NCBI GenBank assembly: GCA_003343905.1
Contig: QAKI01000048.1
Coordinates: 1-64,000 of the forward strand
DNA: 64,000 nucleotides
Origin: Subdoligranulum variabile
GTDB lineage: Bacteria > Bacillota > Clostridia > Oscillospirales > Ruminococcaceae
Direction: 5' to 3'
Shown: piece by piece, positions 47,382 to 57,322 of the stretch
How the letters are laid out: each line of letters opens with the position of its first letter
Position numbering within the stretch: the stretch's first letter is position 1
The notes under the pieces: generated by a model
Database searches by the model: none
Seen by the model: only the letters and a program-made list of their open reading frames with translations
What the model was told of the DNA's origin: nothing
Position numbers and translations under genes: made by a program

Positions 47382-50300
47382 TCAGGAGATCAGCTCAGTG
47401 CTGACGGAATCCAGATCCAGGCGCAGGATCTTGGAAACGCCATCCTCCTGCATGGTCACGCCGTAAAGCACGTCGGCGGCTTCCATGGTGCCGCGGCGGT
47501 GGGTGATGACGATGAACTGGGTGTTTTCGGTCATGCGGCGCAGATATTGGGCGTAGCGGGTGACGTTCACATCGTCCAGCGCGGCTTCGATCTCGTCCAG
47601 GATGCAGAAGGGCGCAGGGTTGACGTTGAGGATCGCAAAATAGATGGAGATCGCCACCAGCGCCTGCTCGCCGCCCGACAGGGCGCTCAGATTCTTGATG
47701 ACCTTGCCGGGGGGCGAGACTTCGATCTCGATGCCGGATTCCAGCACGTTGTTCTCGTCCGAAAGGTAGAGCCGCGCGTGGCCGCCCCCGAACAGTTCCT
47801 TGAAGATCTGGCCGAAATAGCGGTTGATCTGCTTGAAGCTGGTGGTGAACAGTTCCTCCATCTCGCTGCAAAGCTCGGCGATCATGCGGGTGAGTTCGGC
47901 CTTGGCCTTTTCCACGTCGGTGACCTGTGCTTTGAGGAAATCGTAGCGTTCCTTGACCTCTTTATATTCGTCGATGGCGCCCACGTTGACGTTGCCCAGG
48001 GCGCGAATCTTGCTGCGGGTCTCGGCCACCTGGCGGCGCAGCTCGGTCAGCGATTCAAAGGGCACGCAGAGGGCGCGGGCCTCGGTATCGGTGAGCTGGT
48101 ATTCCTCCCACAGCTTGGTGTTGGTCTCATTGAGTTCGTTTTCGGCCGCGGCGCGGCGTTCGGCCAGGCGGGCCATCTCGCCGCTCATGCGCTCGCGCTC
48201 GTCGGTCAGGGCGCGGTTCTCCTGCCCCAGGCGGGCGGCGGCGGCCTCGTTCTCCATCCGGGCGGCGTTGGCCGTGCGGATGGCCTGCTCGGCGGCGGCG
48301 ATCTTTTCCTGATTTTCCTTGCGGGTCTGTTCGATCCGGGCCAGCTTGGCCGTGTTGGCTGCGATGCGGGCGCGGGCGGCTTCGATACCGGCCTGCAGTT
48401 CCCGCACGCGGGCTTCGGTCTCGCCGGTGCGGCTGTGCAGGGTCTCCAGCGCCGCTTCATGCAGGCCCACGTCCTTCTCGCTGGAAAGGCGCTGCATCTG
48501 CTTCTGGGAAAGTTCGCCGGTGATGCGTTCGCGCTCGGCGCTCAGCGTGCCGGTGCTTTCGCCCAGGCGGGCCAGTTCCTCGGTGCAGCGGGCCAGTTCT
48601 TCCTCGGCCTTGCGGCGGTCCTCCTCGGCCCGGGCGCAGGCGGCTTCGCTGTCGGCGCAGGCTTTCTGCTGGGCCTCGATCTCGGCCTGCAGGGACGCCA
48701 GCGTTTCGCCGTACTGGGCGGCGGCGTTGTTCAGGCGGTCCAGGTCCAGGCTGGCGCGCAGCCGTTCCGAGGCGGCGTTCATGCCCTCGGCTTCGGCGCC
48801 CGCCAACTGGGCCGAAAGGTTATCCACTTCCGCCTTGCGGGCCTGCAGTTCGCGGTCCGCTTCGGCGTGCTTTTCGGCCAGCTTTTGCAGCCGGGCGCGC
48901 AGCGTTTCCAACTCCTGTTTGCGGCTGAACACGCCCACGCTGCGGGCCGTGGAGCCGCCGGTGAAGGAACCGCCCGCGTTGATGACCTGCCCGTCGCGCG
49001 TGACGATGCGGTTGCGGTAGTTCAGGTTCTTGGCGACCGCCGAGGCTTCGGCCAGGTCCTCCACCACGATGATGCGGCCCAGCAGGTTATCCACGACGGC
49101 GCGGTAGCGCGGGTCGGCTTCGACCAGATCGGCGGCCACTTCGGCCGTGCCGGTCAGGCGGCCGGTGAAGCGCCCGCCCTGCATGGTGTCCAGCGGCAGG
49201 AAGGTGGCGCGGCCCGCCTTTTCCTCTTTCAAAAAGGCGATGGCGGCCCGGGCGCAGCCCTGATCCTCCACCACGATGTTTTGCAGCGCGTAGCCCAGCG
49301 CCGTTTCGATGGCGACCTCGTACCCTTTCTGGACGGTCAAGATCCCGGCCACCGGGCCGATGATGCCCCGCAGGCGGCGGCCCGCGGCGGCGCGCATGAC
49401 GCTTTTGACGCTTTGCTGGTAGCCGTCCATGTTGCGTTCCAGTTCTTCCAGAATATGGATGCGCTGTTCGGTGTTGGAACGCTCGCGGTCGGCCTTTTGC
49501 AGGGCGTCGGCCGCTTCGGCCTGCTGGCGGCGGCGGCTTTCCAGCTTGAGTTTCAGGCCCGATTTGATGTTTTCATTGCGGGTGACGGCCTCCTCGGCGT
49601 CCTGCTGGCGGCGGGCGGCGCGGTCTTTTTCGCTTTCGGCCTGGGCCGCGTTCTCCCGCGTTTGGGCCGCCTGTTCCTCGGCGGCGGCGCGGCGGGTGGC
49701 GGCGGCTTCGGCGGCGGTGCGGGCGGCGGCCGCCTGCACCTTGGCGGTGGTGGCGGCGTCCTGCAGGCGGGCCATGGCAGCGTCCACCGCGTCCCGGCGG
49801 CGGCCGCTGGCGGCGGCTTTTTCTTCCAGCGCCTGCAACTCGCCCCGCAGGGCGGCGACGCCTTCATCCAGGCGGGCCATCTCGTCCCGCAGGGCGGCGA
49901 TGGCGGTGCGGTGTTCTTCCTCCTCCCGCTGGATGCTCTCCCGCCCTTCCCCGGCGCGGGCCAGTTCAGCGGTGGCTTCGTCGATGCGGAAGCGGTCGTG
50001 TTCGCTCTCGTTTTTCAGCACGGCGGCTTCGCTCTCGCTGCCGGCGTTGGCTTCGGTGATGGCGCGGATGTCGGCGTTGGCCTGTTCGACCTGCAGCACA
50101 AGCGCCTGGCCTTCTTCCCGCAGGGCGGCGCTCCGCGCGTCGAAATCGTCCAACTGGCGGCTCAGGCGGTCATAGTCGGCCTGGGCGGCTTCATACTTGC
50201 GCTGCTGGTCCCGCAGCAGTTCGTTGGCGCGGCGGATGGCGTCCACCCAGAGGGTGACTTCCAGGCTTTTGCGGGAGGCGGCCAGTTCCAGGAATTGCTG

Positions 50301-50939
50301 GGCCTTCTCGCTGTCGCGCTTCAGGGGGCCGACGCGCTTTTCCAGTTCGCCCAGAATATCCCGCAGGCGTTCCAGGTTGCCCTCGGCGGCGGCCAGGCGG
50401 TGTTCGGCCTCGTTCTTGCGGTAGCGGTATTTGGCGATGCCGGAGGCTTCCTCAAAAATTTCCCGCCGCTCGGAGGATTTGGCGCCCACGATCTCGGCGA
50501 TACGGCCCTGGCCCACGATGGCGTAGCCGTCGCGCCCCAGGCCGGTGTTCAGCAGCAGTTCGTACACATCCTTGAGGCGGACGTTCTGGCCGTTGATGGA
50601 ATACTCGCTGACGCCGCTGCGGTAGTACCGGCGGCCGATGGAAACTTCCTCGGCGTCCATTTCCAGCCCGTGGTCGCTGTTGTCGATGGTCAGCGTGACG
50701 GCTGCGTAGCCCATGGCCCCGCGGGTCTGGGTGCCGCCGAAGATGACGTCCTCCATCTTGCCGGAACCGCGGAGCTGCTTGGAGCTGGTCTCGCCCAGCA
50801 CCCAGCGGATGGCGTCCGAGATGTTGGACTTGCCGGAGCCGTTGGGCCCCACGACGCCGGTGATCCCGGTGCCGATGGTGATGCGGGTGCGGTCCGGGAA
50901 GGACTTGAACCCCTGGATTTCCAGTTCTTTCAGGCGCAT
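47382..50939 (-). CDS. smc: Chromosome segregation protein SMC
   Basis: This 1185-aa condensin ATPase has Walker A GPNGSGKSN (31-39). Two long Ala/Glu/Arg-rich coiled coils (about 170-500 and 670-1020) flank a hinge (about 505-660, with RRLRGIIGPVAGILTVQ and INAGGSFTGGS). The C-terminal head carries signature LSGGEQALVAISIYFA and Walker B FCILDEIEAALDD. The very high GC of the coils produces large false ORFs on the opposite strand. Confidence 0.96.
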   Translation of the reverse strand: MRLKELEIQGFKSFPDRTRITIGTGITGVVGPNGSGKSNISDAIRWVLGETSSKQLRGSGKMEDVIFGGTQTRGAMGYAAVTLTIDNSDHGLEMDAEEVSIGRRYYRSGVSEYSINGQNVRLKDVYELLLNTGLGRDGYAIVGQGRIAEIVGAKSSERREIFEEASGIAKYRYRKNEAEHRLAAAEGNLERLRDILGELEKRVGPLKRDSEKAQQFLELAASRKSLEVTLWVDAIRRANELLRDQQRKYEAAQADYDRLSRQLDDFDARSAALREEGQALVLQVEQANADIRAITEANAGSESEAAVLKNESEHDRFRIDEATAELARAGEGRESIQREEEEHRTAIAALRDEMARLDEGVAALRGELQALEEKAAASGRRRDAVDAAMARLQDAATTAKVQAAAARTAAEAAATRRAAAEEQAAQTRENAAQAESEKDRAARRQQDAEEAVTRNENIKSGLKLKLESRRRQQAEAADALQKADRERSNTEQRIHILEELERNMDGYQQSVKSVMRAAAGRRLRGIIGPVAGILTVQKGYEVAIETALGYALQNIVVEDQGCARAAIAFLKEEKAGRATFLPLDTMQGGRFTGRLTGTAEVAADLVEADPRYRAVVDNLLGRIIVVEDLAEASAVAKNLNYRNRIVTRDGQVINAGGSFTGGSTARSVGVFSRKQELETLRARLQKLAEKHAEADRELQARKAEVDNLSAQLAGAEAEGMNAASERLRASLDLDRLNNAAAQYGETLASLQAEIEAQQKACADSEAACARAEEDRRKAEEELARCTEELARLGESTGTLSAERERITGELSQKQMQRLSSEKDVGLHEAALETLHSRTGETEARVRELQAGIEAARARIAANTAKLARIEQTRKENQEKIAAAEQAIRTANAARMENEAAAARLGQENRALTDERERMSGEMARLAERRAAAENELNETNTKLWEEYQLTDTEARALCVPFESLTELRRQVAETRSKIRALGNVNVGAIDEYKEVKERYDFLKAQVTDVEKAKAELTRMIAELCSEMEELFTTSFKQINRYFGQIFKELFGGGHARLYLSDENNVLESGIEIEVSPPGKVIKNLSALSGGEQALVAISIYFAILNVNPAPFCILDEIEAALDDVNVTRYAQYLRRMTENTQFIVITHRRGTMEAADVLYGVTMQEDGVSKILRLDLDSVSTELIS

Positions 50940-51003
50940 GCTGTCTCCTTACAATGCAAAAGATTCGATCGAAAGCCGCCGGCGGCGGCAGGGGCAGGGC
51001 GCA

Positions 51004-51696
51004 TCAGGCCCCGCCTTTCGCCAATGTTTCCAGCGCCTTGCGGGCCGCGTGCTGTTCGGCCGCTTTCTTGCTGCGGCCCACGCCTTCGGCCAGGCGTTCG
51101 CCGTCACGGTAGACGGCCACGGTGAACTGCTTGGCGTGGTCGGGGCCGGTCTCGCCCTCCACCTCATAGCGCAGTTGGGCGCCGGGCTTCTGCTGTACCA
51201 CTTCCTGCAGGCGGGTCTTGTAGTCCTCCTCCGCGGTCTTGCCCTCGCTCAAAAAGGGCAGAATGAAGCTGCGGGCCACTTCCAGCCCGCCGTCCAGATA
51301 CAGCGCCGCGATGACGGCTTCGAAAGCGTCGGACACGACGCTGGGGCGGTTGCGCCCGCCGCCCAGGTCCTCGCCCCGGCCCAGGCGCAGGTAATCGCCC
51401 AGGTGGATCTCGCTGGCGAACTGGAACAGGGCTTCCTCGCTGACAAGGCTGGCCCGCATACGGGTCAGCTCGCCTTCCGGCCGGTCGGACTGATGGAACA
51501 GGTAATCCGCCGCCACCACCGAGAGCACGCTGTCCCCCAAAAATTCCAGCCGCTCGTTGTGGGTGGTGGGGACTTTGCTTTCGTTGGCGTAGCTGGTGTG
51601 GGTCAGCGCGATGCGCAGCAGGGCCGGGTTGCGGAACTGATAGTGCAGGACCTGCTGCAATTCTTCGGGTTTACGGGTAGGCACGGTAGAGTCCAT
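51004..51696 (-). CDS. rnc: Ribonuclease III
   Basis: This 230-aa double-strand-specific RNase is used in rRNA maturation. The catalytic signature ERLEFLGDSVLSVV (about 48-61) and the second acidic cluster SDAFEAVIAALYLD are intact. A C-terminal dsRNA-binding domain (about 158-227) follows, ending GRSKKAAEQHAARKALETL. It stands between plsX and smc; the acpP gene usual between plsX and rnc is absent. Confidence 0.95.
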   Translation of the reverse strand: MDSTVPTRKPEELQQVLHYQFRNPALLRIALTHTSYANESKVPTTHNERLEFLGDSVLSVVAADYLFHQSDRPEGELTRMRASLVSEEALFQFASEIHLGDYLRLGRGEDLGGGRNRPSVVSDAFEAVIAALYLDGGLEVARSFILPFLSEGKTAEEDYKTRLQEVVQQKPGAQLRYEVEGETGPDHAKQFTVAVYRDGERLAEGVGRSKKAAEQHAARKALETLAKGGA

Positions 51697-51711
51697 CCTT
51701 TCTGTTGGGGA

Positions 51712-52728
51712 TCAGGCGTTGGGGTCGGCATTCAGCGCATTCAGCGCGGTCTGCATGGTGCCGCACAGGTCATTGCTCACGCAGGTCTTTGCCTGGCGGA
51801 TGGCGTTCTTGATGCCCTTGGCATGGCTGGAACCGTGGGCCTTGATGACCGGCTTGGCGGCGCCCAGCAGCGGCGCGCCGCCCACTTCCTCAGAGTCCAG
51901 CATGCGCTTGAGTTCCTGCAGGCCGCCCTTGATGCCCAGGTAGCTGAGCTTGGTGACGAGGTTCTTCAAAAATACTTTTTTGAGCATCGAGAGCAGGGTC
52001 TTGGCCACGCCCTCGGTCAGTTTGAGCACCACGTTGCCCACGAAGCCGTCGCACACCACCACGTCGGCTTCGCCGTCCATGATGTAGCGGGGCTCGATGT
52101 TGCCGGCAAAGTGGATGCAGGGGTTCGCCTTGAGCAGCTGGTGGGCTTCCCGGTAGACGGGGGTGCCCTTGGTGTCCTCGGCGCCGTTGTTGATCAGGGC
52201 GACTTTGGGCTGCGGGCGGCCCATGACCTTCTCGGCATAGACGCTGCCCATGGTGCCGAAGGCGTTGAGCATCTCGGCCCGGCATTCGGCGTTGGCGCCG
52301 CAGTCCAGCAGCAGGAAGTCCTGCTTGGCGCCGGGCATGGGGGTGGCCAGGGCCGGGCGCTTGATTCCCTTGAGGGTGCGCACGATCAGGCTGGTGCCCA
52401 CGTGCAGCGCGCCGGTGGAACCGGCGGAAACGAAGGCGTCACCCTCGCCGTTTTTGAGCATCGTCAGGCCCTTGACCATACTGGAATCGGGCTTGTGGCG
52501 GGCCGCCTTGACGGGGTCGTCGTGCATGTCGATGACCTCGCTGCAAGGGATGATCTCGAAGGGGGTCAGGTCGATGTTGTTTTTGGCCGCGCAGTCCCGC
52601 AGGGCCGCTTCGTCCCCTAGCAGCGTCAGGGTCATGCCCTGGCCGAATTCAGCCGCGGCCTGCGCCGCGCCCTGCAAAACACACAGCGGCGCGTTGTCGC
52701 CGCCCATGGCATCGATCAGAATTTTCAT
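51712..52728 (-). CDS. plsX: Phosphate acyltransferase PlsX
   Basis: The 338-aa enzyme makes acyl-phosphate from acyl-ACP for phospholipid synthesis. N-terminal MKILIDAMGGDNAP, then KPDSSMVKGLTMLKNGEGDAFVSAGSTGALHVG and VALINNGAEDTKGTPVYREAHQLL, are conserved PlsX blocks. ATG 52728 has AAGGAGG 8 bases upstream and overlaps the trmFO stop by 4 bp. Confidence 0.95.
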   Translation of the reverse strand: MKILIDAMGGDNAPLCVLQGAAQAAAEFGQGMTLTLLGDEAALRDCAAKNNIDLTPFEIIPCSEVIDMHDDPVKAARHKPDSSMVKGLTMLKNGEGDAFVSAGSTGALHVGTSLIVRTLKGIKRPALATPMPGAKQDFLLLDCGANAECRAEMLNAFGTMGSVYAEKVMGRPQPKVALINNGAEDTKGTPVYREAHQLLKANPCIHFAGNIEPRYIMDGEADVVVCDGFVGNVVLKLTEGVAKTLLSMLKKVFLKNLVTKLSYLGIKGGLQELKRMLDSEEVGGAPLLGAAKPVIKAHGSSHAKGIKNAIRQAKTCVSNDLCGTMQTALNALNADPNA

Positions 52729-54038
52729 ACGAGTTCCTCCTTTACCCATGCGTTCATGGCGCGCTGTGCGGTCTCCGACAGCGCGGCGTAGCGTTCCCGC
52801 TTGTCGCGGATGGCGTCGATGTCCGGCGTGCGGGGCAGAATGCCCATGTTCGCGCCCATCGGCTGGAAATCCTTATTGGGGGTGGTGATGTACTGCAGCA
52901 ACGCGCCGCACATGGTCGCGGGCGGGGGCGGCGGCAGCGTGCGGCCCTGCAGCCGCGCCAGGATCTGCCGCGCCGCCAGCAGGCCGCTGGCCGCGCTTTC
53001 CATATAGCCCTCAAAGCCGGTGATCTGCCCGGCAAAAAACACGTTGGGGTGGTCTTTCAGGCACTGCTGCGCCGTCAGCACGCGCGGGCTGTCCAGGAAG
53101 GTGTTGCGGTGCATGACGCCGTAGCGCACGAACTCGGCGTGTTCAAGCCCCGGTATCATCGAAAAGACCCGCTTCTGCTCGCCCCATTTGAGGTTGGTCT
53201 GGAAGCCCACCAGATTGTACAGCGTGCGGGCGGTATTTTCGGCCCGGAGCTGGACATTGGCCCAGGGGCGGTGGCCGGTGCGGGGGTCCCGCAGGCCCAC
53301 GGGGCGCAGCGGACCGAAGCGGATCGTATCGGCGCCGCGGGCGGCCATGACCTCGATGGGCATACAGCCCTCGTACACGGTCAGGTCGCCGTCAAAATCG
53401 TGCAGCAGCGCGCGTTCGGCCGCCACCAGCGCGGCGTGGAAGTTCTCGTACTCTTCCTTATTAAAGGGGCAGTTGAGGTAGTCCGCTTCGCCCCGGCCAT
53501 AACGGGACGCGGCGAACACCTTCTCCCGGTCCAGGCTCTCCGCCGTGACGATGGGGGCCACCGCGTCGTAAAAGCTCAGCCGGTGGTCGCCGGTGAGCGC
53601 CGCGATGGCAGCGGCCAGCGGCCCTTCGGTCAGCGGGCCGGACGCCACCAGCAGCGGCGCGCTTTCGTCGATGGCGGCGGCTTCCTCCCGGTGGACCGTG
53701 ATGTGGGGGTGGGCTTCCACCTGCCGCGTGACCGCCTGGGAAAACACGTCCCGGTCCACGGCCAGCGCGCCGCCCGCCGCCACGCGGGCGGTATCGGCGG
53801 CGGGCAGCAGATGGCTGCCCATGGCGCGCATTTCCAGCTTGAGCAGGCCGGAAGCGGAATCCGGCCGCTCGGCCTTGAGGGAGTTGGAGCAGATCAGCTC
53901 CGCAAAGCCCTCGCTTTTATGGGCGGGGGAAAACTTGACGGGCTTTTGTTCGTACAGGTCCACCTGCACCCCCGCGTCCGCCAGCCAGAGGGCGGCTTCG
54001 CACCCGGCCAGGCCGGCGCCTATGATCTTGACTTGCAT
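52725..54038 (-). CDS. trmFO: tRNA U54 methyltransferase TrmFO (folate/FAD-dependent)
   Basis: This 437-aa flavoprotein makes ribothymidine at tRNA position 54 from methylene-tetrahydrofolate. The N-terminal FAD motif is IIGAGLAGCEAALWLA (5-20). EGFAELICSNSLKAE and YYD-like FYDAVAPIV follow, with a C-terminal FFAGQITGFEGYMESAASGLLAA. GGAGGAACC precedes the ATG. It is in the usual Firmicutes order dprA-topA-trmFO. Confidence 0.95.
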   Translation of the reverse strand: MQVKIIGAGLAGCEAALWLADAGVQVDLYEQKPVKFSPAHKSEGFAELICSNSLKAERPDSASGLLKLEMRAMGSHLLPAADTARVAAGGALAVDRDVFSQAVTRQVEAHPHITVHREEAAAIDESAPLLVASGPLTEGPLAAAIAALTGDHRLSFYDAVAPIVTAESLDREKVFAASRYGRGEADYLNCPFNKEEYENFHAALVAAERALLHDFDGDLTVYEGCMPIEVMAARGADTIRFGPLRPVGLRDPRTGHRPWANVQLRAENTARTLYNLVGFQTNLKWGEQKRVFSMIPGLEHAEFVRYGVMHRNTFLDSPRVLTAQQCLKDHPNVFFAGQITGFEGYMESAASGLLAARQILARLQGRTLPPPPPATMCGALLQYITTPNKDFQPMGANMGILPRTPDIDAIRDKRERYAALSETAQRAMNAWVKEELV

Positions 54039-54091
54039 GGTTCCTCCAGACTTTTCCGGCCGTTCCCGCCGGGGCGCGCCCCGGTCCGGCG

Positions 54092-56176
54092 TTACTTCTT
54101 TTCGATCGGCTTGACGAAGCCGCAGCCCTCCTTGGCGCAGTAGAGCTGCCCTTTCTTTTTGAACAGCGTGGCGCCGCACTGGGGGCATTTTTCAGGCACA
54201 GGCTCGTCCCAGGTCATAAAGTTGCACTTGGGGTAGTTGCTGCACCCGTAATAGATGCGGCCCTTGGCGCTTTTGCGCACCAGCATGTGGCCGCCGCACA
54301 GCGGGCAAAGGCCGCCGGTATCCTTGACCAGCGGGTGAGCGTTGCGGCATTCCGGGAAGCCGGAACAGGCCACGAACTTGCCGTACCGCCCCGACTTGAT
54401 GACCATGGGGCGGCCGCATTTTTCACAGATCTCGTCGGTGGGGATGTCCTCCACCTTGATGCGCTTGCCCTCCATGTTCTTCTCGGCTTCTTCCAGGCTC
54501 TTGGCAAAGCCCTGATAGAACTCGTCCACCGTCTTGACCCAGTCGGCCTTGCCGGCTTCCACCACGTCCAGCTTCTTCTCCATATCGGCGCTGAACTTCA
54601 CGTCCACCACCTTGGGGAACTGCTCGATCATGACCTGGTTGACGGCCTGACCCAGCGGCGTGGTCTTGAGCTTTTTCTGGTCCTTTTCCACATAGCCGCG
54701 GTCCACGATGGTGGTGATGATGGGCGCATAGGTGGACGGGCGGCCGATGCCGTTCTCCTCCAGCGCATGGATGAGGGTGGCTTCGGTGTAGAGTGGCGGC
54801 GGCTGGGTGAACTTCTGGTCCGCCGCCAGCGATTGAAGCACCAGTTCCTGCCCCTGTTCCAGCGGGGGCAGGGCCGTTTCTTTCTTCTGCTTGTCGTCGG
54901 TGGATTCCTCATACAGGGCCGTGAAGCCGTCGAAGGCCACCCGGAAGCCGGACGCCCGAAACAGGTAGTCCCCCGCCGCCACCGTCACCGAGACGGTGTC
55001 CTGCACGCAGTCCGCCATCTGGCTGGCCATAAAGCGGCTCCAGATCAGGCGGTAGAGTTTGGCGGTGTCGCCGCTGATGCTCTGTTCCACCTCGTCGGGC
55101 GTCAGTTCGGGCATGGACGGGCGGATGGCTTCGTGGGCGTCCTGGGCGGCGGTGGCCGAGCGGGACTTCCACTTGCGCTGGGTCTTGCAGACGTAATTGT
55201 CGCCCCAGCGGCCCGCGATGAACTGCCGGGCGGCCGCGGCGGCCTCGTCGGCAATGCGCAGGCTGTCGGTACGCATATAGGTGATCAGGCCCACGGTGCC
55301 GTGGCCCGCGATGTCCACACCTTCATACAAAGTCTGGGCGGCCCGCATGGTGCGGGTGGCCGAGAAGCCGAACGCCCGGCTGGCGTCCTGCTGCAAAGTC
55401 GACGTGATGAAGGGCGGCGCGGGCTGGCGGCGGCGCTTGCCTTTTTCCAGCTTGGCGATAGTATAGGGCTTGCCGTCCAGCGACGCCACGATGGCGTCGG
55501 CCTGCTGCTTGTCGGTGACCGTCAGCTTTTTGCCGTCGGCCCCCGCGGTCAACCGCGCCACAAAGGCGGTCCGGCTGCCCTGGGGGTGCAGGGTGGCGTC
55601 AATGTTCCAGTATTCTTCGGGCTGGAATTTCTCGATCTCGATCTCGCGGTCACGGATCAGCCGCACGGCCACGCTCTGCACGCGCCCCGCCGAAAGCCCC
55701 CGGCGCACCTTGCGCCACAGGAACGGGCTGAGTTTGTAGCCCACCAGACGGTCCAGTTCCCGCCGGGCCTGCTGGGCGTTGAACAGGTCCATATTGATGG
55801 CGCGGGGGTGGGCCATGCCCTCCTGCACGCCTTTTTTGGTGATCTCGTCAAAGGTCACGCGGTTGGGTTCCGACGGGTCCAGCCCCAGAATGTTCGCCAG
55901 GTGCCAGCTGATGGCTTCGCCTTCCCGGTCCGGGTCGGTCGCCAGCAGCACGCCGTCGCACTTTTTGGCTTCGGCTTTCAGTTCCTTGACCAGCTTCTGC
56001 TTGCCCTTGATCGTGATATATTTGGGGGCATAGCCGTGTTCGATGTCGATGCCCAACTGGCTGGCGGGCAGGTCCCGCACATGGCCCATGCTGGCCGTCA
56101 CTTTATAGTTCCGGCCCAGATACTTGCCAATGGTCTTTGCCTTGGCGGGGGATTCCACAATGACCAGTTTTGCCAC
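54092..56176 (-). CDS. topA: DNA topoisomerase I
   Basis: This 694-aa type IA enzyme relaxes negative supercoils. The Toprim domain (1-140) has ESPAKAKTI and DPDREGEAISWHL. The active-site Tyr is in GLITYMRTDSLR. Three C-terminal zinc modules (CEKCGRPM, CPLCGGHM, CPQCGATL) lie in the last 130 residues. GTG start at 56176 has AGGAGG 8 bases upstream; longer ORF extension into dprA is spurious. Confidence 0.95.
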   Translation of the reverse strand: MAKLVIVESPAKAKTIGKYLGRNYKVTASMGHVRDLPASQLGIDIEHGYAPKYITIKGKQKLVKELKAEAKKCDGVLLATDPDREGEAISWHLANILGLDPSEPNRVTFDEITKKGVQEGMAHPRAINMDLFNAQQARRELDRLVGYKLSPFLWRKVRRGLSAGRVQSVAVRLIRDREIEIEKFQPEEYWNIDATLHPQGSRTAFVARLTAGADGKKLTVTDKQQADAIVASLDGKPYTIAKLEKGKRRRQPAPPFITSTLQQDASRAFGFSATRTMRAAQTLYEGVDIAGHGTVGLITYMRTDSLRIADEAAAAARQFIAGRWGDNYVCKTQRKWKSRSATAAQDAHEAIRPSMPELTPDEVEQSISGDTAKLYRLIWSRFMASQMADCVQDTVSVTVAAGDYLFRASGFRVAFDGFTALYEESTDDKQKKETALPPLEQGQELVLQSLAADQKFTQPPPLYTEATLIHALEENGIGRPSTYAPIITTIVDRGYVEKDQKKLKTTPLGQAVNQVMIEQFPKVVDVKFSADMEKKLDVVEAGKADWVKTVDEFYQGFAKSLEEAEKNMEGKRIKVEDIPTDEICEKCGRPMVIKSGRYGKFVACSGFPECRNAHPLVKDTGGLCPLCGGHMLVRKSAKGRIYYGCSNYPKCNFMTWDEPVPEKCPQCGATLFKKKGQLYCAKEGCGFVKPIEKK

Positions 56177-56217
56177 AGTCTCTTCCTCCTGTTCGTTTGG
56201 ATCGGGCGGTACGCCCG

Positions 56218-57321
56218 TTATGATAACGCGATATAGCGCCGCCCCGGCAGGGCCGACGCGCCACCGTACAGTTCCAGCTCGGTGCAGGCCGCCAGCACCC
56301 GCCCCGCGGGCAGGCCGGTGGCCGCGCACAAGGCGTCGATGCCCTGGGCCGTGGGGCCCAGCCGGGCGTAGACGGCCTGTGCGTCCGGGCTGACGGACTG
56401 CGGTGCAAAGGCCGCCCGCTGCGGCGCGGGGGCGGCCGCGTTCATGCCCAGGTAGTCCAGCAGGTCGGACGCTTGGCACAGCGCCCCGGCCCGCCGGGCG
56501 CGCAACAGTTCGTTGGTGCCCTGGCTCTGGGCGCTGTAAATGCTGCCCGGCACCGCCAGCACCGGGCGGCCGTAGCGTTCGGCATGGCTGACGGTGTTCA
56601 GGGTGCCGCTGCGGGTGCGGGCTTCCGCCACGCAAAGCACCTCGGCCTGGGCGGCGATCAGGCGGTTGCGCGCCAGAAACGTGCCGGTGGTACGGCCCAC
56701 ATAACCCGGCGGATATTCGCTGCACACCGCACCGCCGCCTTCCTCGATGCGGCGGCGCAAAGGCTCGTTGGCGGCGGGGTAGGTCTTGTCGATGGCCGTG
56801 CCCAGGAACGCCACGGTGGGCGTGCCCGCCTGCACGGCGGCGCGGTGGCCCTCGCTGTCCAGCCCGTCGGCCAGACCGCTGACGATCACCACCCCCGCGC
56901 GGGCCGCCGCCAGCGACAGGTCATAGGCCGCCTGCCGCCCATAGGGGTCCGGGCGGCGGGTGCCCACCATGCCCGCATACCGGCGGCCGTTCAGGCAGGC
57001 CGGGTCCCCGGTGGCATACAGCACCAGCGGCAGGTCGGGCAGGTCCCGCATACGGGCGGGATAGTCGGGGTCATCGGGCGTCAGCACGGCCACGCCCGTC
57101 AGCAGGCAGCGGTCCATCCGCGCCTCACAGGCATACGGGTCGGTGTGCGTCAGCCGGTCCAGCGCCGCGTCGCTCAGGCAGGCAGGCGGCATCGCCTGCA
57201 TCCCGTGCAGCGCCTCATACAGTTCCACGGGGTCCGGCCAGAGGTCCAGCAGTTCCCGCGCGTATTGGCAGCCGGAACCGACGGCGTCGGCCAGCCAGAG
57301 CCAGGCAAGTTTCCTGTCCAT
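56218..57321 (-). CDS. dprA: DNA processing protein DprA
   Basis: This 367-aa protein loads RecA on incoming single-stranded DNA during transformation. A SAM-like helical N-terminus (1-65) precedes the Rossmann core. Key motifs are GTRRPDPYGRQAA, VIVSGLADGLDSEGHRAA, GTAIDKTYPAANE, FLARNRLIAA and EARTRSGTL; a winged-helix C-terminus (about 305-367) ends it. The start lies 2 bases after the stop of the upstream methyltransferase gene. Confidence 0.93.
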   Translation of the reverse strand: MDRKLAWLWLADAVGSGCQYARELLDLWPDPVELYEALHGMQAMPPACLSDAALDRLTHTDPYACEARMDRCLLTGVAVLTPDDPDYPARMRDLPDLPLVLYATGDPACLNGRRYAGMVGTRRPDPYGRQAAYDLSLAAARAGVVIVSGLADGLDSEGHRAAVQAGTPTVAFLGTAIDKTYPAANEPLRRRIEEGGGAVCSEYPPGYVGRTTGTFLARNRLIAAQAEVLCVAEARTRSGTLNTVSHAERYGRPVLAVPGSIYSAQSQGTNELLRARRAGALCQASDLLDYLGMNAAAPAPQRAAFAPQSVSPDAQAVYARLGPTAQGIDALCAATGLPAGRVLAACTELELYGGASALPGRRYIALS

Positions 57322-57322
57322 A

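Noticed and set aside
47499..51125. 1208-codon plus-strand ORF opposite smc
   Set aside because: Shadow of the GC-rich smc coiled coils; Gly/Ala/Phe-rich with no domain, and spans the smc start region.
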